Shown: positions 55,044-64,000 of the stretch, one piece after another
Layout: every line of letters starts with the position of its first letter
How positions within the stretch are numbered: position 1 is the stretch's first letter
Assembly (NCBI GenBank): GCA_947503435.1
Contig: CANNDL010000002.1
Location: forward strand, 339,258 to 403,257
Origin: an uncultured Kangiella sp.
GTDB taxonomy: Bacteria > Pseudomonadota > Gammaproteobacteria > Enterobacterales > Kangiellaceae
DNA length: 64,000 nucleotides
Direction: 5' to 3'
Position numbers and translations under genes: made by a program
Notes under the pieces: generated by a model
The model's input: the letters and a program-made list of their open reading frames with translations, nothing else
Database searches by the model: none
Told to the model about the DNA's origin: nothing

Positions 55044-55892
55044 ATGGCAGCTCTATTTGTTGATCAATTAACCGTTATTGACTTTGCTTTTTTTGATCCT
55101 AAGCGTGGAATTGTAGGTGAAAGCTGGATTGTAGATATCATCTTAGAAGGCGATTTAGATGACCAAGGTATGGTTTTTGATTTCGGTGATGTTAAAAAAC
55201 AAATAAAAATTGCTATTGATGGCTCAGTTGACCATAAATTTGTTGTTCCTACTCAATATGCAAACTTAAGCAGTTCTATTGAGGCTGACTCTTTATTATT
55301 AGAAATCCAAGATGAGAAGTCTCGCTGGTATCGCCATCAATCACCGCAAGATGCAGTAGTTCTATTGGATTCTGAAACTGTCTCTATGAATGCCGTAAAG
55401 GAATTGCTGATTGCTGAGTGCCGTAAAGTAGTACCAAATAATGTAACCAAAATTCAAATCGAATTGTCTTCTGAAAATATTCAAGGGGCTTATTATCATT
55501 ACGCTCATGGTTTGAAGAAACATCTAGGAGATTGCCAGCGGATCGCTCATGGTCATCGCTCGCAAATCCATATATTCAAAGACAGTGAACGCAATCAAGA
55601 GTTAGAGAGTAAGTGGGCCGAAAAATGGCGTGACATTTATATTGCGACTGAAGAGGACTTAACTAATACGTTGGAAATTGATGGTATTGATTATTACCAC
55701 TTTGATTATCATAGTGAACAAGGTTATTTTGCATTGACAATTGCCAAAGAAAATTGCCATATAATGAAAAATGACTCTACTGTTGAGTTGATTGCCAGTC
55801 ACATTGCTAAACATATAAAATCTGAAAATCCTAATGCAGAAATTACCATTAAAGCTTTTGAGGGTGTGAATAAAGGTGCTATAGCTTCATAG
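55044..55892 (+). CDS. two-domain 6-pyruvoyltetrahydropterin synthase-like protein
   Basis: The 282-residue protein appears to have two T-fold repeats. The first contains FDPKRGIVGESWIVDIILEG and MVFDFGDVKKQIK, the pattern of the 6-PTPS/QueD family. The second has YHYAHGLKKHLGDCQRIAHGHRSQI, with histidines where zinc ligands of the family lie. Single-domain QueD is about 120 residues, so this is roughly a double. The role (queuosine precursor or another pterin step) is open. Its stop touches the asmA stop. Confidence 0.78.
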   Translation: MAALFVDQLTVIDFAFFDPKRGIVGESWIVDIILEGDLDDQGMVFDFGDVKKQIKIAIDGSVDHKFVVPTQYANLSSSIEADSLLLEIQDEKSRWYRHQSPQDAVVLLDSETVSMNAVKELLIAECRKVVPNNVTKIQIELSSENIQGAYYHYAHGLKKHLGDCQRIAHGHRSQIHIFKDSERNQELESKWAEKWRDIYIATEEDLTNTLEIDGIDYYHFDYHSEQGYFALTIAKENCHIMKNDSTVELIASHIAKHIKSENPNAEITIKAFEGVNKGAIAS

Positions 55893-58800
55893 CTACTGCT
55901 GAGGAACACCACTGCTGGTCTCGTTAACTGAGTTATCCAATGATTCATCCGGTTTTGGCGGTGCCTTGTGAATAATTTCAATAGCGCCTTCAGGGTGTGG
56001 AACAACACCGTCATAAATGACTTTGCACTCACCTCCTGATAACAATTCAGCGCCGCCTTTAAACAAACCTACCAATGATCCTGTTACAGCATCAAACGTC
56101 GCTTTCAATGTTTCCACCTCAGGTGAAGTCAGATCACCATTTAAAGTTTGTCCATATTCACTGCAGCCTTTTTCATTTACTATATCAAACTCAAAATCTT
56201 TAAACGTTTGATCAACTAAGTTTATTTGGCCATTGAAAGCAAAACGATAGTCTTCCGTAGACACAGCAATATCTTTGGTAGTCACCATCCCATTTTCTAT
56301 ACTAATATCAGCATTTAGTTGGCCTATATTGGTATCACCTTCATCGGCACCTAAATTGCTTAATACACCTTGAAAACTTGCGCCTTGCGATAATAGCAAA
56401 CCCGCAGGGCCTGCTAATAAGAACCCACCAATATCTAATAAGCCAAAGCTTTGACTATCCAAAAAATAACCCAGTATTTTGTTCGCATTAATATTTTTTA
56501 GTAATAGCGGCTGCTGATTACTCACAGAAATTGTACCATTCATACTGCTTAAAATAGCGTCTGGTGTTAAGCCTTTAAAATTAATATTTAAATCAGCACC
56601 AACTATGCCCGAAGGAGTAATGCTCTCCTTTGTAGCAGGCACCACTAACTCTTCTAATTCAATAGACTCCAGTCTGGAAGTTAATTTAGAGTGATAGTTC
56701 TCATAGGTTATATCCATATTCCAATCTATGGATACTGGTGTGCTATTAATAGTTACATCAAATGGCATGAATCGAATCGAATCGTTATTGTTAACAGCCG
56801 TAATTATCAAGTTACTAAAATGATTCTGATTTCTTTTAATTGAATCTGCCTTAACTGACAATACACTAAATGCTTGTTCAATATTTTGATGATACCAGTG
56901 GCTAATCAACTGACTATCTTTTGCCAAAAGTAAATTATTAGCATTCAAGGATACATTTTTCAGCGATGTTTCTTGTGGCTCGCCTTCCGCGGTTGTCTGC
57001 AAAGATAAGTTAATACCCTTTAAGTCTAATTGCTGTATTGCTAATTTATTTAGCAAAAAACTATCCACTTGCACTTCAACTTCATCAGTGCCTTTACTTT
57101 CAGCATCAGACTGTTCGCTTGCGGGTATATTCAACGCTATATCGGAAGCAGTTAGACTTACATTGTCCAAGTCCAATGCCTTACTACGCATTGCTCCATT
57201 AATAGCCAATCCATTTAGCATTCCTTGTGGGATCTTTGTTTGTTCCACTTTCAATCTAAACTGACCATTAAACCTTTCGAGCATTACTTTAGGATCATCA
57301 ATCAATTGTCCATTAGCAACCAAAGGTAAAGCCGACAGATATAAGTCGGCATTTTTTAGTGAGTAAGAATCGCTAACATTGTTAAATACAAAGTCGATCT
57401 TTTTTAAATCCAAATTTTGGATATTGACCACATCTAAAGGCAAAGTAAAGGCTTGATCGTTAGCGCTATTATCATTTTCATCGTTAATAATATTAAAGCC
57501 AGCTGACTTAATATTTAAAGGGCTAATAGCTAACTCACCTCTATTAATGGTAGCTATACTTTCAAAATAGCCAATTGTGCCTTGAGGAAATTTTAAAGAA
57601 TTGGCCTTGAGATCAATAGAAAACTCCTTTTGCCATAGTTTAGGCTCAGCCAGAGTTAACTTAGAATCTTTAATGACTTCGGTATGTTTCATTTCAGCAT
57701 TAACTGACTCTGCAGAATAAGTTTTTGAGTCTTGAGTCAACTCAAAGCTGCCATCTTTAATATTTAATTTGCTAACAACAAGGTTGCGAAGCGGTAACTG
57801 ACTAACCTCTTCTCCTGAACCATCAGAGGCTCGCTGGTACTTTATTTTTGGTTGACTTAATTTTATAAGATTAACGACTAAATCCGATTGAGTTATGCTG
57901 GCCTTCAAGTCAATACTGTCTATTAAGCCGTAGGCTCCTTGATAACTAAGTGAATCCAGACCGATTGAGCTCTTGAATTCTGAAACATTTATTGAATCAT
58001 CATCAGATATTAATTTCGAGTCTAAAATCAAAGGAAGCTGTTTAATAACAATATTTGCCTTAGAAACAACTTCTTTACCAGATGCAGTATTGATTATTGC
58101 CGAAAGGTTTTGCAAGTTAGACTCTTCTATAAGCAACTGTTCAAAAGGGAGCTCTATACTCTCAGTGTTTGCACTAGAGCTTCCACTAGCTCTCATGTCA
58201 AGTGTTACGCTGGGATCAACAACATCCAGTTGAGTTAAAGTAAACTGGCTTGACTTAAGGCGTCCATTTACATTTAATCTTTTGAGTGAAAACTCATTGC
58301 TACTGATATTAGATGAAGCAACCTTAAATACACTATTCTGAGTTTTATAAAAATCCTGCCAATTAAGCCATAGAGCCTTCTTGTTATCGACTAGTTTCAA
58401 ACCTTTAAAACTAAGCTCTAAGTCAGCAACCTCTATAGGTGACTCAGCGATGATATTAATATTAGTTTTTCCAATTAATAAGTCATCAATAACTAAAGTC
58501 GAAAAGGGAATATCTAACTTTAGTTCAGGATTCTTAGCGACAGTCGCTTGCTCTGACTCTGTCGGTAATTGCAAATTAACGTTTGCAGATTCAGCTGCTA
58601 AAGTTTTTACAACGATTGAATCATTTTCGATTACAGCTTCCAAACGCGCATTATTCAACTGACTTTTATCCGATGATAGTCGCGCTACATCCAAACGAAT
58701 TCTTGTTTTACTGGTAGAAAATAACTTGCCTAGATCTTCAAATACAATCAATCCATCTTGTGCAATGCTTAAATCTTTAATGGTTAAATTTAAATCTCTA

Positions 58801-59270
58801 GCAATAAGAGTTATATCTTCAGTATATTCAAAATCAGAATGATTTATTTGTAAATTAGTAACATCGATAAAGTCGAATAGTAATTTTGAGTCACTTGTTT
58901 CAGAGCTTTCGGCCAAATTATAATCAAATGGGTATTTAAGAACTGCCTTATCAAGTTGAACATCTTCAATAACAAGACGACTGCTTAATAGATCGGTATA
59001 ACTTAATTGGGCAGTTAAGCTATCAAATACTATTGCTGGATTATCTGCATGCCCAATATGACTTGGTCCGACTTTAATAGAACCTGAAAATAGTGAAACA
59101 TCGAGCTCTCCAATTTCAGACTCCATTCCTAGTTGCTGCTTTATCTGCCCTTCAAAAAAAGATTCAGAATTTAGAATATAAACTAAAATCCAGACGCTAA
59201 TTAACAGCAAAGCAATAAGTGCAGCTATGGTATAAACTAACCGCTTGGCCCACTTAATGCTTTTTTTCAT
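55893..59270 (-). CDS. AsmA-family large membrane-anchored protein
   Basis: A 1125-residue protein with an N-terminal membrane helix (LVYTIAALIALLLISVWILVYIL) and a very long beta-rich periplasmic part. AsmA-type ends are visible: GADLNINFKGLTPDAILSSMNGTISV and AGPAGLLLSQG. Such proteins form bridge-like grooves thought to move phospholipids to the outer membrane. A frame extends to 59303, but the start MKKSIKWAKRL at 59270 places the helix properly and does not overlap xthA. It is longer than E. coli AsmA (617 residues). Confidence 0.87.
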   Translation of the reverse strand: MKKSIKWAKRLVYTIAALIALLLISVWILVYILNSESFFEGQIKQQLGMESEIGELDVSLFSGSIKVGPSHIGHADNPAIVFDSLTAQLSYTDLLSSRLVIEDVQLDKAVLKYPFDYNLAESSETSDSKLLFDFIDVTNLQINHSDFEYTEDITLIARDLNLTIKDLSIAQDGLIVFEDLGKLFSTSKTRIRLDVARLSSDKSQLNNARLEAVIENDSIVVKTLAAESANVNLQLPTESEQATVAKNPELKLDIPFSTLVIDDLLIGKTNINIIAESPIEVADLELSFKGLKLVDNKKALWLNWQDFYKTQNSVFKVASSNISSNEFSLKRLNVNGRLKSSQFTLTQLDVVDPSVTLDMRASGSSSANTESIELPFEQLLIEESNLQNLSAIINTASGKEVVSKANIVIKQLPLILDSKLISDDDSINVSEFKSSIGLDSLSYQGAYGLIDSIDLKASITQSDLVVNLIKLSQPKIKYQRASDGSGEEVSQLPLRNLVVSKLNIKDGSFELTQDSKTYSAESVNAEMKHTEVIKDSKLTLAEPKLWQKEFSIDLKANSLKFPQGTIGYFESIATINRGELAISPLNIKSAGFNIINDENDNSANDQAFTLPLDVVNIQNLDLKKIDFVFNNVSDSYSLKNADLYLSALPLVANGQLIDDPKVMLERFNGQFRLKVEQTKIPQGMLNGLAINGAMRSKALDLDNVSLTASDIALNIPASEQSDAESKGTDEVEVQVDSFLLNKLAIQQLDLKGINLSLQTTAEGEPQETSLKNVSLNANNLLLAKDSQLISHWYHQNIEQAFSVLSVKADSIKRNQNHFSNLIITAVNNNDSIRFMPFDVTINSTPVSIDWNMDITYENYHSKLTSRLESIELEELVVPATKESITPSGIVGADLNINFKGLTPDAILSSMNGTISVSNQQPLLLKNINANKILGYFLDSQSFGLLDIGGFLLAGPAGLLLSQGASFQGVLSNLGADEGDTNIGQLNADISIENGMVTTKDIAVSTEDYRFAFNGQINLVDQTFKDFEFDIVNEKGCSEYGQTLNGDLTSPEVETLKATFDAVTGSLVGLFKGGAELLSGGECKVIYDGVVPHPEGAIEIIHKAPPKPDESLDNSVNETSSGVPQQ

Positions 59271-59278
59271 ATAAACGC

Positions 59279-60091
59279 CTAATCTAGCTTGAACTCCGTC
59301 CAAACAGGTGCATGATCTGAAGGTCTATCCATACCTCGAATTTCATAATCTATATCCGATGCCACAACTCTTTCATTAAGCCAATCACAAGCAAAGACAG
59401 AATCAATTCTTAAACCTCGCTTTGGCTCGCGATCAAAACCTTTGCTACGGTAATCAAACCAGCTAAATTTATCGTCTACATCGGGGTTAACTGTACGATA
59501 AGTATCAATAAGACCAGTCTCCATCATTTGCGCCAGCCATTCTCTTTCTTCTGGCAAGAAGCTTGATTTCCCTTCACGCAACCAGCGTTTACGATTTGGC
59601 TCGCCAATTCCTATATCCATATCCGTTGGCGAAATATTTATATCGCCCAAAACAATGGTTTGGCAGCCACTATCGTCCTTTTTTAGATATTCGATAAGGT
59701 CAGCATAAAACTTTTCTTTATAAGGAAACTTAGTAGGATGACTACGATTCTCACCCTGTGGGAAATAGCCATTCAAAACTTTAATTTTTTCACCGCCATA
59801 TTCATATGTCGTTATAATCATGCGGCGCTGGGCATCTTCAGGATCATTGGGAAAACCCTTCTCTACCGCTAACGGCTTTTGTTTACTAAAAGTTGCTACG
59901 CCATAGTGGGCTTTGCCGCCATGAATTTCGATGTGATAACCCAAATGCTTATAATCATCAAATGGGAACATATCGTCATGCACTTTTGTTTCCTGTAAAC
60001 AAATCACATCAGGATCATGTTTCTCAACCAAGGCTTCCATCTGATGAACGCGAGTTCTAACGCTATTGATATTAAAAGTAACTATTTTCAT
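59279..60091 (-). CDS. xthA: exodeoxyribonuclease III
   Basis: A 270-residue AP endonuclease/3'-5' exonuclease of the EEP superfamily. Motifs [43 protein letters not shown] and the final [14 protein letters not shown] are complete. The frame opens at 60109, but the ATG at 60091 begins the conserved block and lies just after the M61 gene stop (60094). It is sandwiched between the peptidase and asmA on one strand. Confidence 0.93.
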   Translation of the reverse strand: MKIVTFNINSVRTRVHQMEALVEKHDPDVICLQETKVHDDMFPFDDYKHLGYHIEIHGGKAHYGVATFSKQKPLAVEKGFPNDPEDAQRRMIITTYEYGGEKIKVLNGYFPQGENRSHPTKFPYKEKFYADLIEYLKKDDSGCQTIVLGDINISPTDMDIGIGEPNRKRWLREGKSSFLPEEREWLAQMMETGLIDTYRTVNPDVDDKFSWFDYRSKGFDREPKRGLRIDSVFACDWLNERVVASDIDYEIRGMDRPSDHAPVWTEFKLD

Positions 60092-60093
60092 TC

Positions 60094-61911
60094 TTATATA
60101 TTTAACCAATTCTTAAACAATTCATTTCGACTTTCGCTACTATAACTTAAATATGCAGTATCTGCTTCAGCTTCTTGTATGACCACATCAAACGTTATTA
60201 ATTCATCTCGTCTAAAGCCTAAAACATCCAATTTATCCCCAGGTTCCATTTCATTTAGACGCTGCTCAAAACTAGCATGCTCGATTTTTAATCCGTTAAT
60301 ACTGATCAAATTATCACCAGCTGAAATCCCCGCTAATGAAGCTGGACTATCTAGATAGACATTCTTAACTTTTATTCCCATTGCTGAACTTAGATATTCA
60401 ATGCCAAAACCAAGCTTTCGCTTAGGAGAGCTATATTGCTCTTTGAATGCTCCACGATCAGATTTTGAATGGCGAGCCTGATAATCAAGCTGTAAGCATA
60501 GTTGTTTTAAGGGGTTTTCTAAATCCAACTCTTCGGTTGAATATAAAGCTTTCGTGAAAAAACCTTGGACTACAGCTCTATTGTTTTTCCCACATAATTC
60601 AAGCACATAATTTTGAATGGTTTGAGTATCAATGCCGATACCTTTAGAACCAAACTCTTTCCATAAATAACGCATTACATCTTTTAAAGAATTATCGTGA
60701 TTAGTTTTGTCGCGAATTAAAAAATCCAGACAAAAAGCAATCAAAGCACCTTTGGTATAATAACTAACCACAGCATTAGGCGCATTTTCATCTTGCTTAT
60801 AATACTTGGTCCAAGCATTAAAGCTGGAGCCAGTAACCGATTGGACTAAACGTCCTTTAGCACGCCTCACTGAAGTAATGGTTTTGGCCAAAGCGGTTAA
60901 ATAATTTTCAGGCGTAATCACTCCAGATTGAACACAAGCCAAGCTATCATAATAGGAAGTAATACCTTCAAAAGCCCATAACAACTCAGTATATGACTCT
61001 TTTTCTGTGTCATATGGAACAAATACCGCAGGTTTTATTCTTTTTACGTTCCAAGTATGGAAATATTCGTGCGAGCATAAGTCTAAAAAGGTTTGGTAAT
61101 TCTTTTTAACCGTTTCTGAGTCATCAGATAACAAAGGTAGATCTTCTCTACTGCAATGCAAAGCCGTTGAATTCCGATGTTCCAAACCGCCGAAGCCTTT
61201 CCCCAATACATAAGTTTGGAAAATATAGCGAGACATCGGTGCTGGTTCGCCAAAGAATTTAATATGATGTTCGCAGATTTTCCGCAAGTCATTAGCTAAA
61301 CGATCCTCATCAAGTTTTTCAAAGCGCCCAGTTAAAGCCATATGATGAGGCACACCGCAAGCTTCGAAACTTACCAAGGTAAAGTCAGACATTTCTACAG
61401 GACAATCGATCAATTCATCGTAATCATTCGCATGATATAGCCCAAAGCCAAATTCTTTGGTGCTTTCTATAGGCAATAAGCCTGTTGCTACTCGCCAATT
61501 TTTGTATTGCTCACCATCTGGCATAACAATATCAATTTGATGTCCTTTATCTTCTTGTCCTTTAACTGCGAAAAAGACACTAGTACCATTAAAAAAACCA
61601 TGAGTTTGATCGAGATGAGCACCACGGACCGATAAATCCCAAGCGTAAACTTGATAACTGATTTTCAATTCACCATTACAAGGTGCAAACTGCCAACTGG
61701 ATTTATCTAACTGTTTAAATAAAACATCTTGCCCTTCACATTCAGCTTTAATCCACTGAATATGCTTTGCAAAATCACGGATCATATAACTACCAGGGAT
61801 CCAGTTCGGCAAGTAGCAAACTTGCCCTTTTGAAGATGGCTTTTGAACCTTTATCTGGATTTCAAATAAATGGGCATTAGGGTTTATCGCTTGGATTTTA
61901 TAATATGGCAT
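60094..61911 (-). CDS. peptidase family M61 (glycyl aminopeptidase-like) with PDZ domain
   Basis: A 605-residue zinc peptidase. HEYFHTWN at residues 281-285 and after gives the HExxH site, followed by the glutamate region [14 protein letters not shown]. The C-terminal PDZ domain is seen in [20 protein letters not shown] and [17 protein letters not shown]. No signal peptide is apparent, so it may be cytoplasmic like the Sphingomonas enzyme. The gene is first of a unit with xthA and asmA. Confidence 0.9.
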   Translation of the reverse strand: MPYYKIQAINPNAHLFEIQIKVQKPSSKGQVCYLPNWIPGSYMIRDFAKHIQWIKAECEGQDVLFKQLDKSSWQFAPCNGELKISYQVYAWDLSVRGAHLDQTHGFFNGTSVFFAVKGQEDKGHQIDIVMPDGEQYKNWRVATGLLPIESTKEFGFGLYHANDYDELIDCPVEMSDFTLVSFEACGVPHHMALTGRFEKLDEDRLANDLRKICEHHIKFFGEPAPMSRYIFQTYVLGKGFGGLEHRNSTALHCSREDLPLLSDDSETVKKNYQTFLDLCSHEYFHTWNVKRIKPAVFVPYDTEKESYTELLWAFEGITSYYDSLACVQSGVITPENYLTALAKTITSVRRAKGRLVQSVTGSSFNAWTKYYKQDENAPNAVVSYYTKGALIAFCLDFLIRDKTNHDNSLKDVMRYLWKEFGSKGIGIDTQTIQNYVLELCGKNNRAVVQGFFTKALYSTEELDLENPLKQLCLQLDYQARHSKSDRGAFKEQYSSPKRKLGFGIEYLSSAMGIKVKNVYLDSPASLAGISAGDNLISINGLKIEHASFEQRLNEMEPGDKLDVLGFRRDELITFDVVIQEAEADTAYLSYSSESRNELFKNWLNI

Positions 61912-61980
61912 GCTGAATCAAAATTAATATTTCCTTTGATTATAAAGGAAACTAAAGTTAATCGAAATTACACAATCTAA

Positions 61981-62040
61981 CTAATAACCCTCAAATCCGC
62001 GTTGGTCACGGACATGTTGGGTGATTCTTCTAAGTATCAT
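61981..62040 (-). pseudogene. remnant of a second DUF6090-like gene
   Basis: Reading from 62040: MILRRITQHVRDQ, then a short unrelated end RGFEGY and stop. It matches the start of the intact neighbour (MLLRRITKHIKDQ) in 10 of 13 residues, and the DNA is also similar, including the attaatcct-like leader before the ATG. Only 19 codons survive. It looks like the head of a tandem duplicate that was lost. Confidence 0.7.
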
Positions 62041-62103
62041 GATTATTATCCTAATTTAATTCTTAGTCATCCTTGATTTCCCACATATAACTCTTTAATT
62101 ATT

Positions 62104-62898
62104 TTATTGCTTATCTGTAGTATCAATTACCCATGGTTGTTCAAAATCCTCGCTTATTTTAGGTAAGCCTTCTATGCTTAAGCCTAAAATTTCAGCCAAC
62201 TTATTTCTGAACTGTTCACATTGGCTCATTGAATAACGATTAAAAACAACCATCATTACAGACTCAAGATGCAAACTTGAAAAGACGTTAATAAACTCAT
62301 CATCGCCTGCTAATGTTTCAAAGTCGTATTCAACTTTTGCAAGCGGCTTGAAATTAATAGTATCAAAGCGGTCGATTCTGTAGTTTTTAACTAATTGCGC
62401 TCGCAATGGTATTAGCCTTGTCTCACTATCTTTTACTATGTCTTTATTTCGGTCAAACCATGCACTCAATTTTGAAATGTCGTTACGAAGCGCTACATCA
62501 TTAATCAACGTAATATTGCCTGTTGAGACCAATTCTTCAACCGTGCCCCAACGCCTTCGTGGAGGATTGTATTTACCCGCCCATGCCAATCCTAACTCAA
62601 ATTGGCTTGTTTCATCTTGATTTTGAACTCCAGACTTTAATTGTTCCAATATTGAATACTGAGCATTTATAATTCTTATATCCCAAATATTATTTTCAAG
62701 ATAGTCTTCGATAGTTCCATTCATATCATCGAATAACCTGAGTAGGTACTGCTCCTCAAGTTGCTCATTAATTCGTTCAGTATTCCAATTCGCCACCTGA
62801 ATACCAATAAAGACACCCACTACTACAATCAAAAAATCAACCAAAACTGCAAGCCAGTTTTGGTCTTTGATATGTTTGGTGATTCTTCTTAGAAGCAT
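62104..62898 (-). CDS. DUF6090-like single-span membrane protein
   Basis: The 264-residue protein opens MLLRRITKHIKDQNWLAVLV with one membrane helix (LVDFLIVVVGVFIGIQVANW) and a helical soluble part: EQYLLRLFDDMNGTIEDYLE, FDRNKDIVKDSETRLIPLRA. The opening helix ending in QVANWN is the hallmark of what is called DUF6090 (name from memory); function unknown. Tandem copies are common for such families, and a remnant lies just downstream at 61981. Confidence 0.78.
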   Translation of the reverse strand: MLLRRITKHIKDQNWLAVLVDFLIVVVGVFIGIQVANWNTERINEQLEEQYLLRLFDDMNGTIEDYLENNIWDIRIINAQYSILEQLKSGVQNQDETSQFELGLAWAGKYNPPRRRWGTVEELVSTGNITLINDVALRNDISKLSAWFDRNKDIVKDSETRLIPLRAQLVKNYRIDRFDTINFKPLAKVEYDFETLAGDDEFINVFSSLHLESVMMVVFNRYSMSQCEQFRNKLAEILGLSIEGLPKISEDFEQPWVIDTTDKQ

Positions 62899-62979
62899 AA
62901 TTAATCCTTTAACTGCATACTTAACTTCAAGTTGTACAAAGAATAAACTATTTTAAAGAGATTTCATACGGGCAACAAA

Positions 62980-63007
62980 AAAGCCTCAGCATTTCTGCTG
63001 AGGCTTT
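62980..63007 (-). terminator. rho-independent terminator, second in the rrn tail
   Basis: AAAGCCTCAGCA and TGCTGAGGCTTT pair perfectly around TTTC. On the minus strand the stem is followed by TTTTTTG. It follows the 5S remnant at 63013-63060, just as the other terminator follows the intact 5S. Confidence 0.92.
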
Positions 63008-63012
63008 CTTTT

Positions 63013-63060
63013 TATAAGCGCTTGGCGATGACACCTAAAGGTATTCCCTTCGGTCGCCTA
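63013..63060 (-). pseudogene. degenerate 5S rRNA end
   Basis: On the minus strand GTCATCGCCAAGCGCTTA (63015-63032) is identical over 18 bases to the 3' end of the intact 5S gene at 63197. Its upstream partner GGCGACC, matching the 5S start TTGGCGACC, lies near 63052, so the two end stems are kept but the body is reduced to about 30 bases. It is likely a heavily deleted second 5S gene from a rrn tail duplication. Confidence 0.6.
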
Positions 63061-63160
63061 CGTCGAGTTCGAGTCTGATAAATCTTAATGCGCAAAATAC
63101 ATCTTTGTGTTTTTATTTTCGACCCTACAAAGTAAGCTCGTACATTTCCAACAGGTAATA

Positions 63161-63190
63161 AAAAACCCCGACCTTGCGGACGGGGTTTGT
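63161..63190 (-). terminator. rho-independent terminator of the rrn operon after 5S
   Basis: AAACCCCG and CGGGGTTT flank CGGACTTGCGGA-type interior with a GCAA loop, and TTTTTTATT follows on the minus strand. It lies a few bases after the 5S 3' end. Confidence 0.93.
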
Positions 63191-63196
63191 TATTAA

Positions 63197-63316
63197 GCGC
63201 TTGGCGATGACCTACTCTCACATGGGGAAGCCCCACACTACCATCGGCGATGAGTCGTTTCACTTCTGAGTTCGGCAAGGGATCAGGTGGTTCCAACTCT
63301 CTATGGTCGCCAAGCA
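63197..63316 (-). rRNA. rrf: 5S ribosomal RNA
   Basis: The minus strand reads TGCTTGGCGACCATAGAGAG, then GAACCACCTGATCCCTTGCC and CCGAACTCAGAAGTGAAACG, and ends in AGAGTAGGTCATCGCCAAGC. Ends pair as in known 5S, about 120 bases. The ends are estimated to within a few bases. Confidence 0.96.
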
Positions 63317-63480
63317 AAAAACTTTGGGTATTTATGCTTGAAACAAGTCCAATCAAGTAGAAGCGTAATAAATTCGTTCGAGTCTAAATTCGTTCGCGAT
63401 GTTTTCATCACATCAACTTATCGTTAAATAAGGTTATTCGACTATCACTTACATGGTCGGCTAAAACCACTTGGGTGTTA

Positions 63481-64000
<520 letters not shown>

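Noticed and set aside
63317..63480. A tRNA gene in the 23S-5S spacer, suggested by the GTTCGAGTC-like stretch
   Set aside because: No cloverleaf or CCA-like 3' end can be formed; the piece is a short repeat (taaattcgttcg twice).

Overview
The window reads as a contiguous stretch of chromosome from an AT-rich, probably marine gammaproteobacterium. The gene set points there: a 2-methylcitrate pathway with AcnD/PrpF, pabB-nudL-sdaA in the order known from Escherichia coli, System I cytochrome c maturation (ccmABCDEFGHI), MnmC, EpmC, PrmB and an rrn operon. A Kangiella/Aliikangiella-like member of the Oceanospirillales is plausible, but the genus is an inference. I see no prophage, insertion sequence, tRNA or CRISPR array.

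Layout. 1-7785 (minus): a propionate operon, fumarase - prpB - prpC - small lipoprotein - acnD - prpF (cut by the window edge), with two large imperfect palindromes in its gaps and a strong dyad upstream. 7962-12411 (plus): pabB, nudL, sdaA, yfcH. 12421-16314 (minus): amidohydrolase, secreted protein, 5'-nucleotidase, mlaA. 16370-18621 (minus): an hvfA-hvfB-hvfC (bufferin-type) metallophore operon. 18764-29104 (minus): ccmA-I preceded by leuC-leuD-(unknown)-leuB, with a divergent LysR regulator at 29299. 30233-35964: small proteins, an M19 dipeptidase, a DEAD-box helicase and YaiI. 36089-40063 (plus): three coiled-coil/membrane proteins that I cannot assign to a known system. 40945-49577: pdxB, folE, mnmC, a formaldehyde module (fghA, frmA), an orphan FetB-type permease, and a Kef antiporter with its oxidoreductase. 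50038-62898: epmC, prmB, acyltransferase, sixA, PfkB kinase, a two-domain PTPS-like protein, a giant AsmA protein, xthA, an M61 peptidase and a DUF6090-like protein. 62980-64000 (minus): the end of an rrn operon (23S 3' end, 5S, terminators, and a 5S remnant).

The most exciting locus is hvfABC. HvfA is a secreted precursor whose mature part is almost entirely 16 EGKCG motifs in 8 pairs, carrying all 16 of the protein's cysteines. HvfB is a DUF692 multinuclear iron oxidase (MNIO) and HvfC its DUF2063 partner. In characterised relatives such enzymes turn EGKCG cysteines into copper-binding heterocycles. Here the promoter looks ECF-type (TGTAAC-N16-TGTCTAAC), and a perfect 12-bp hairpin followed by T residues sits between hvfA and hvfB, which would make far more precursor than enzyme. 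The cluster lies directly downstream of the cytochrome c maturation genes. The second candidate for an undescribed system is the three-gene operon at 36089-40063.
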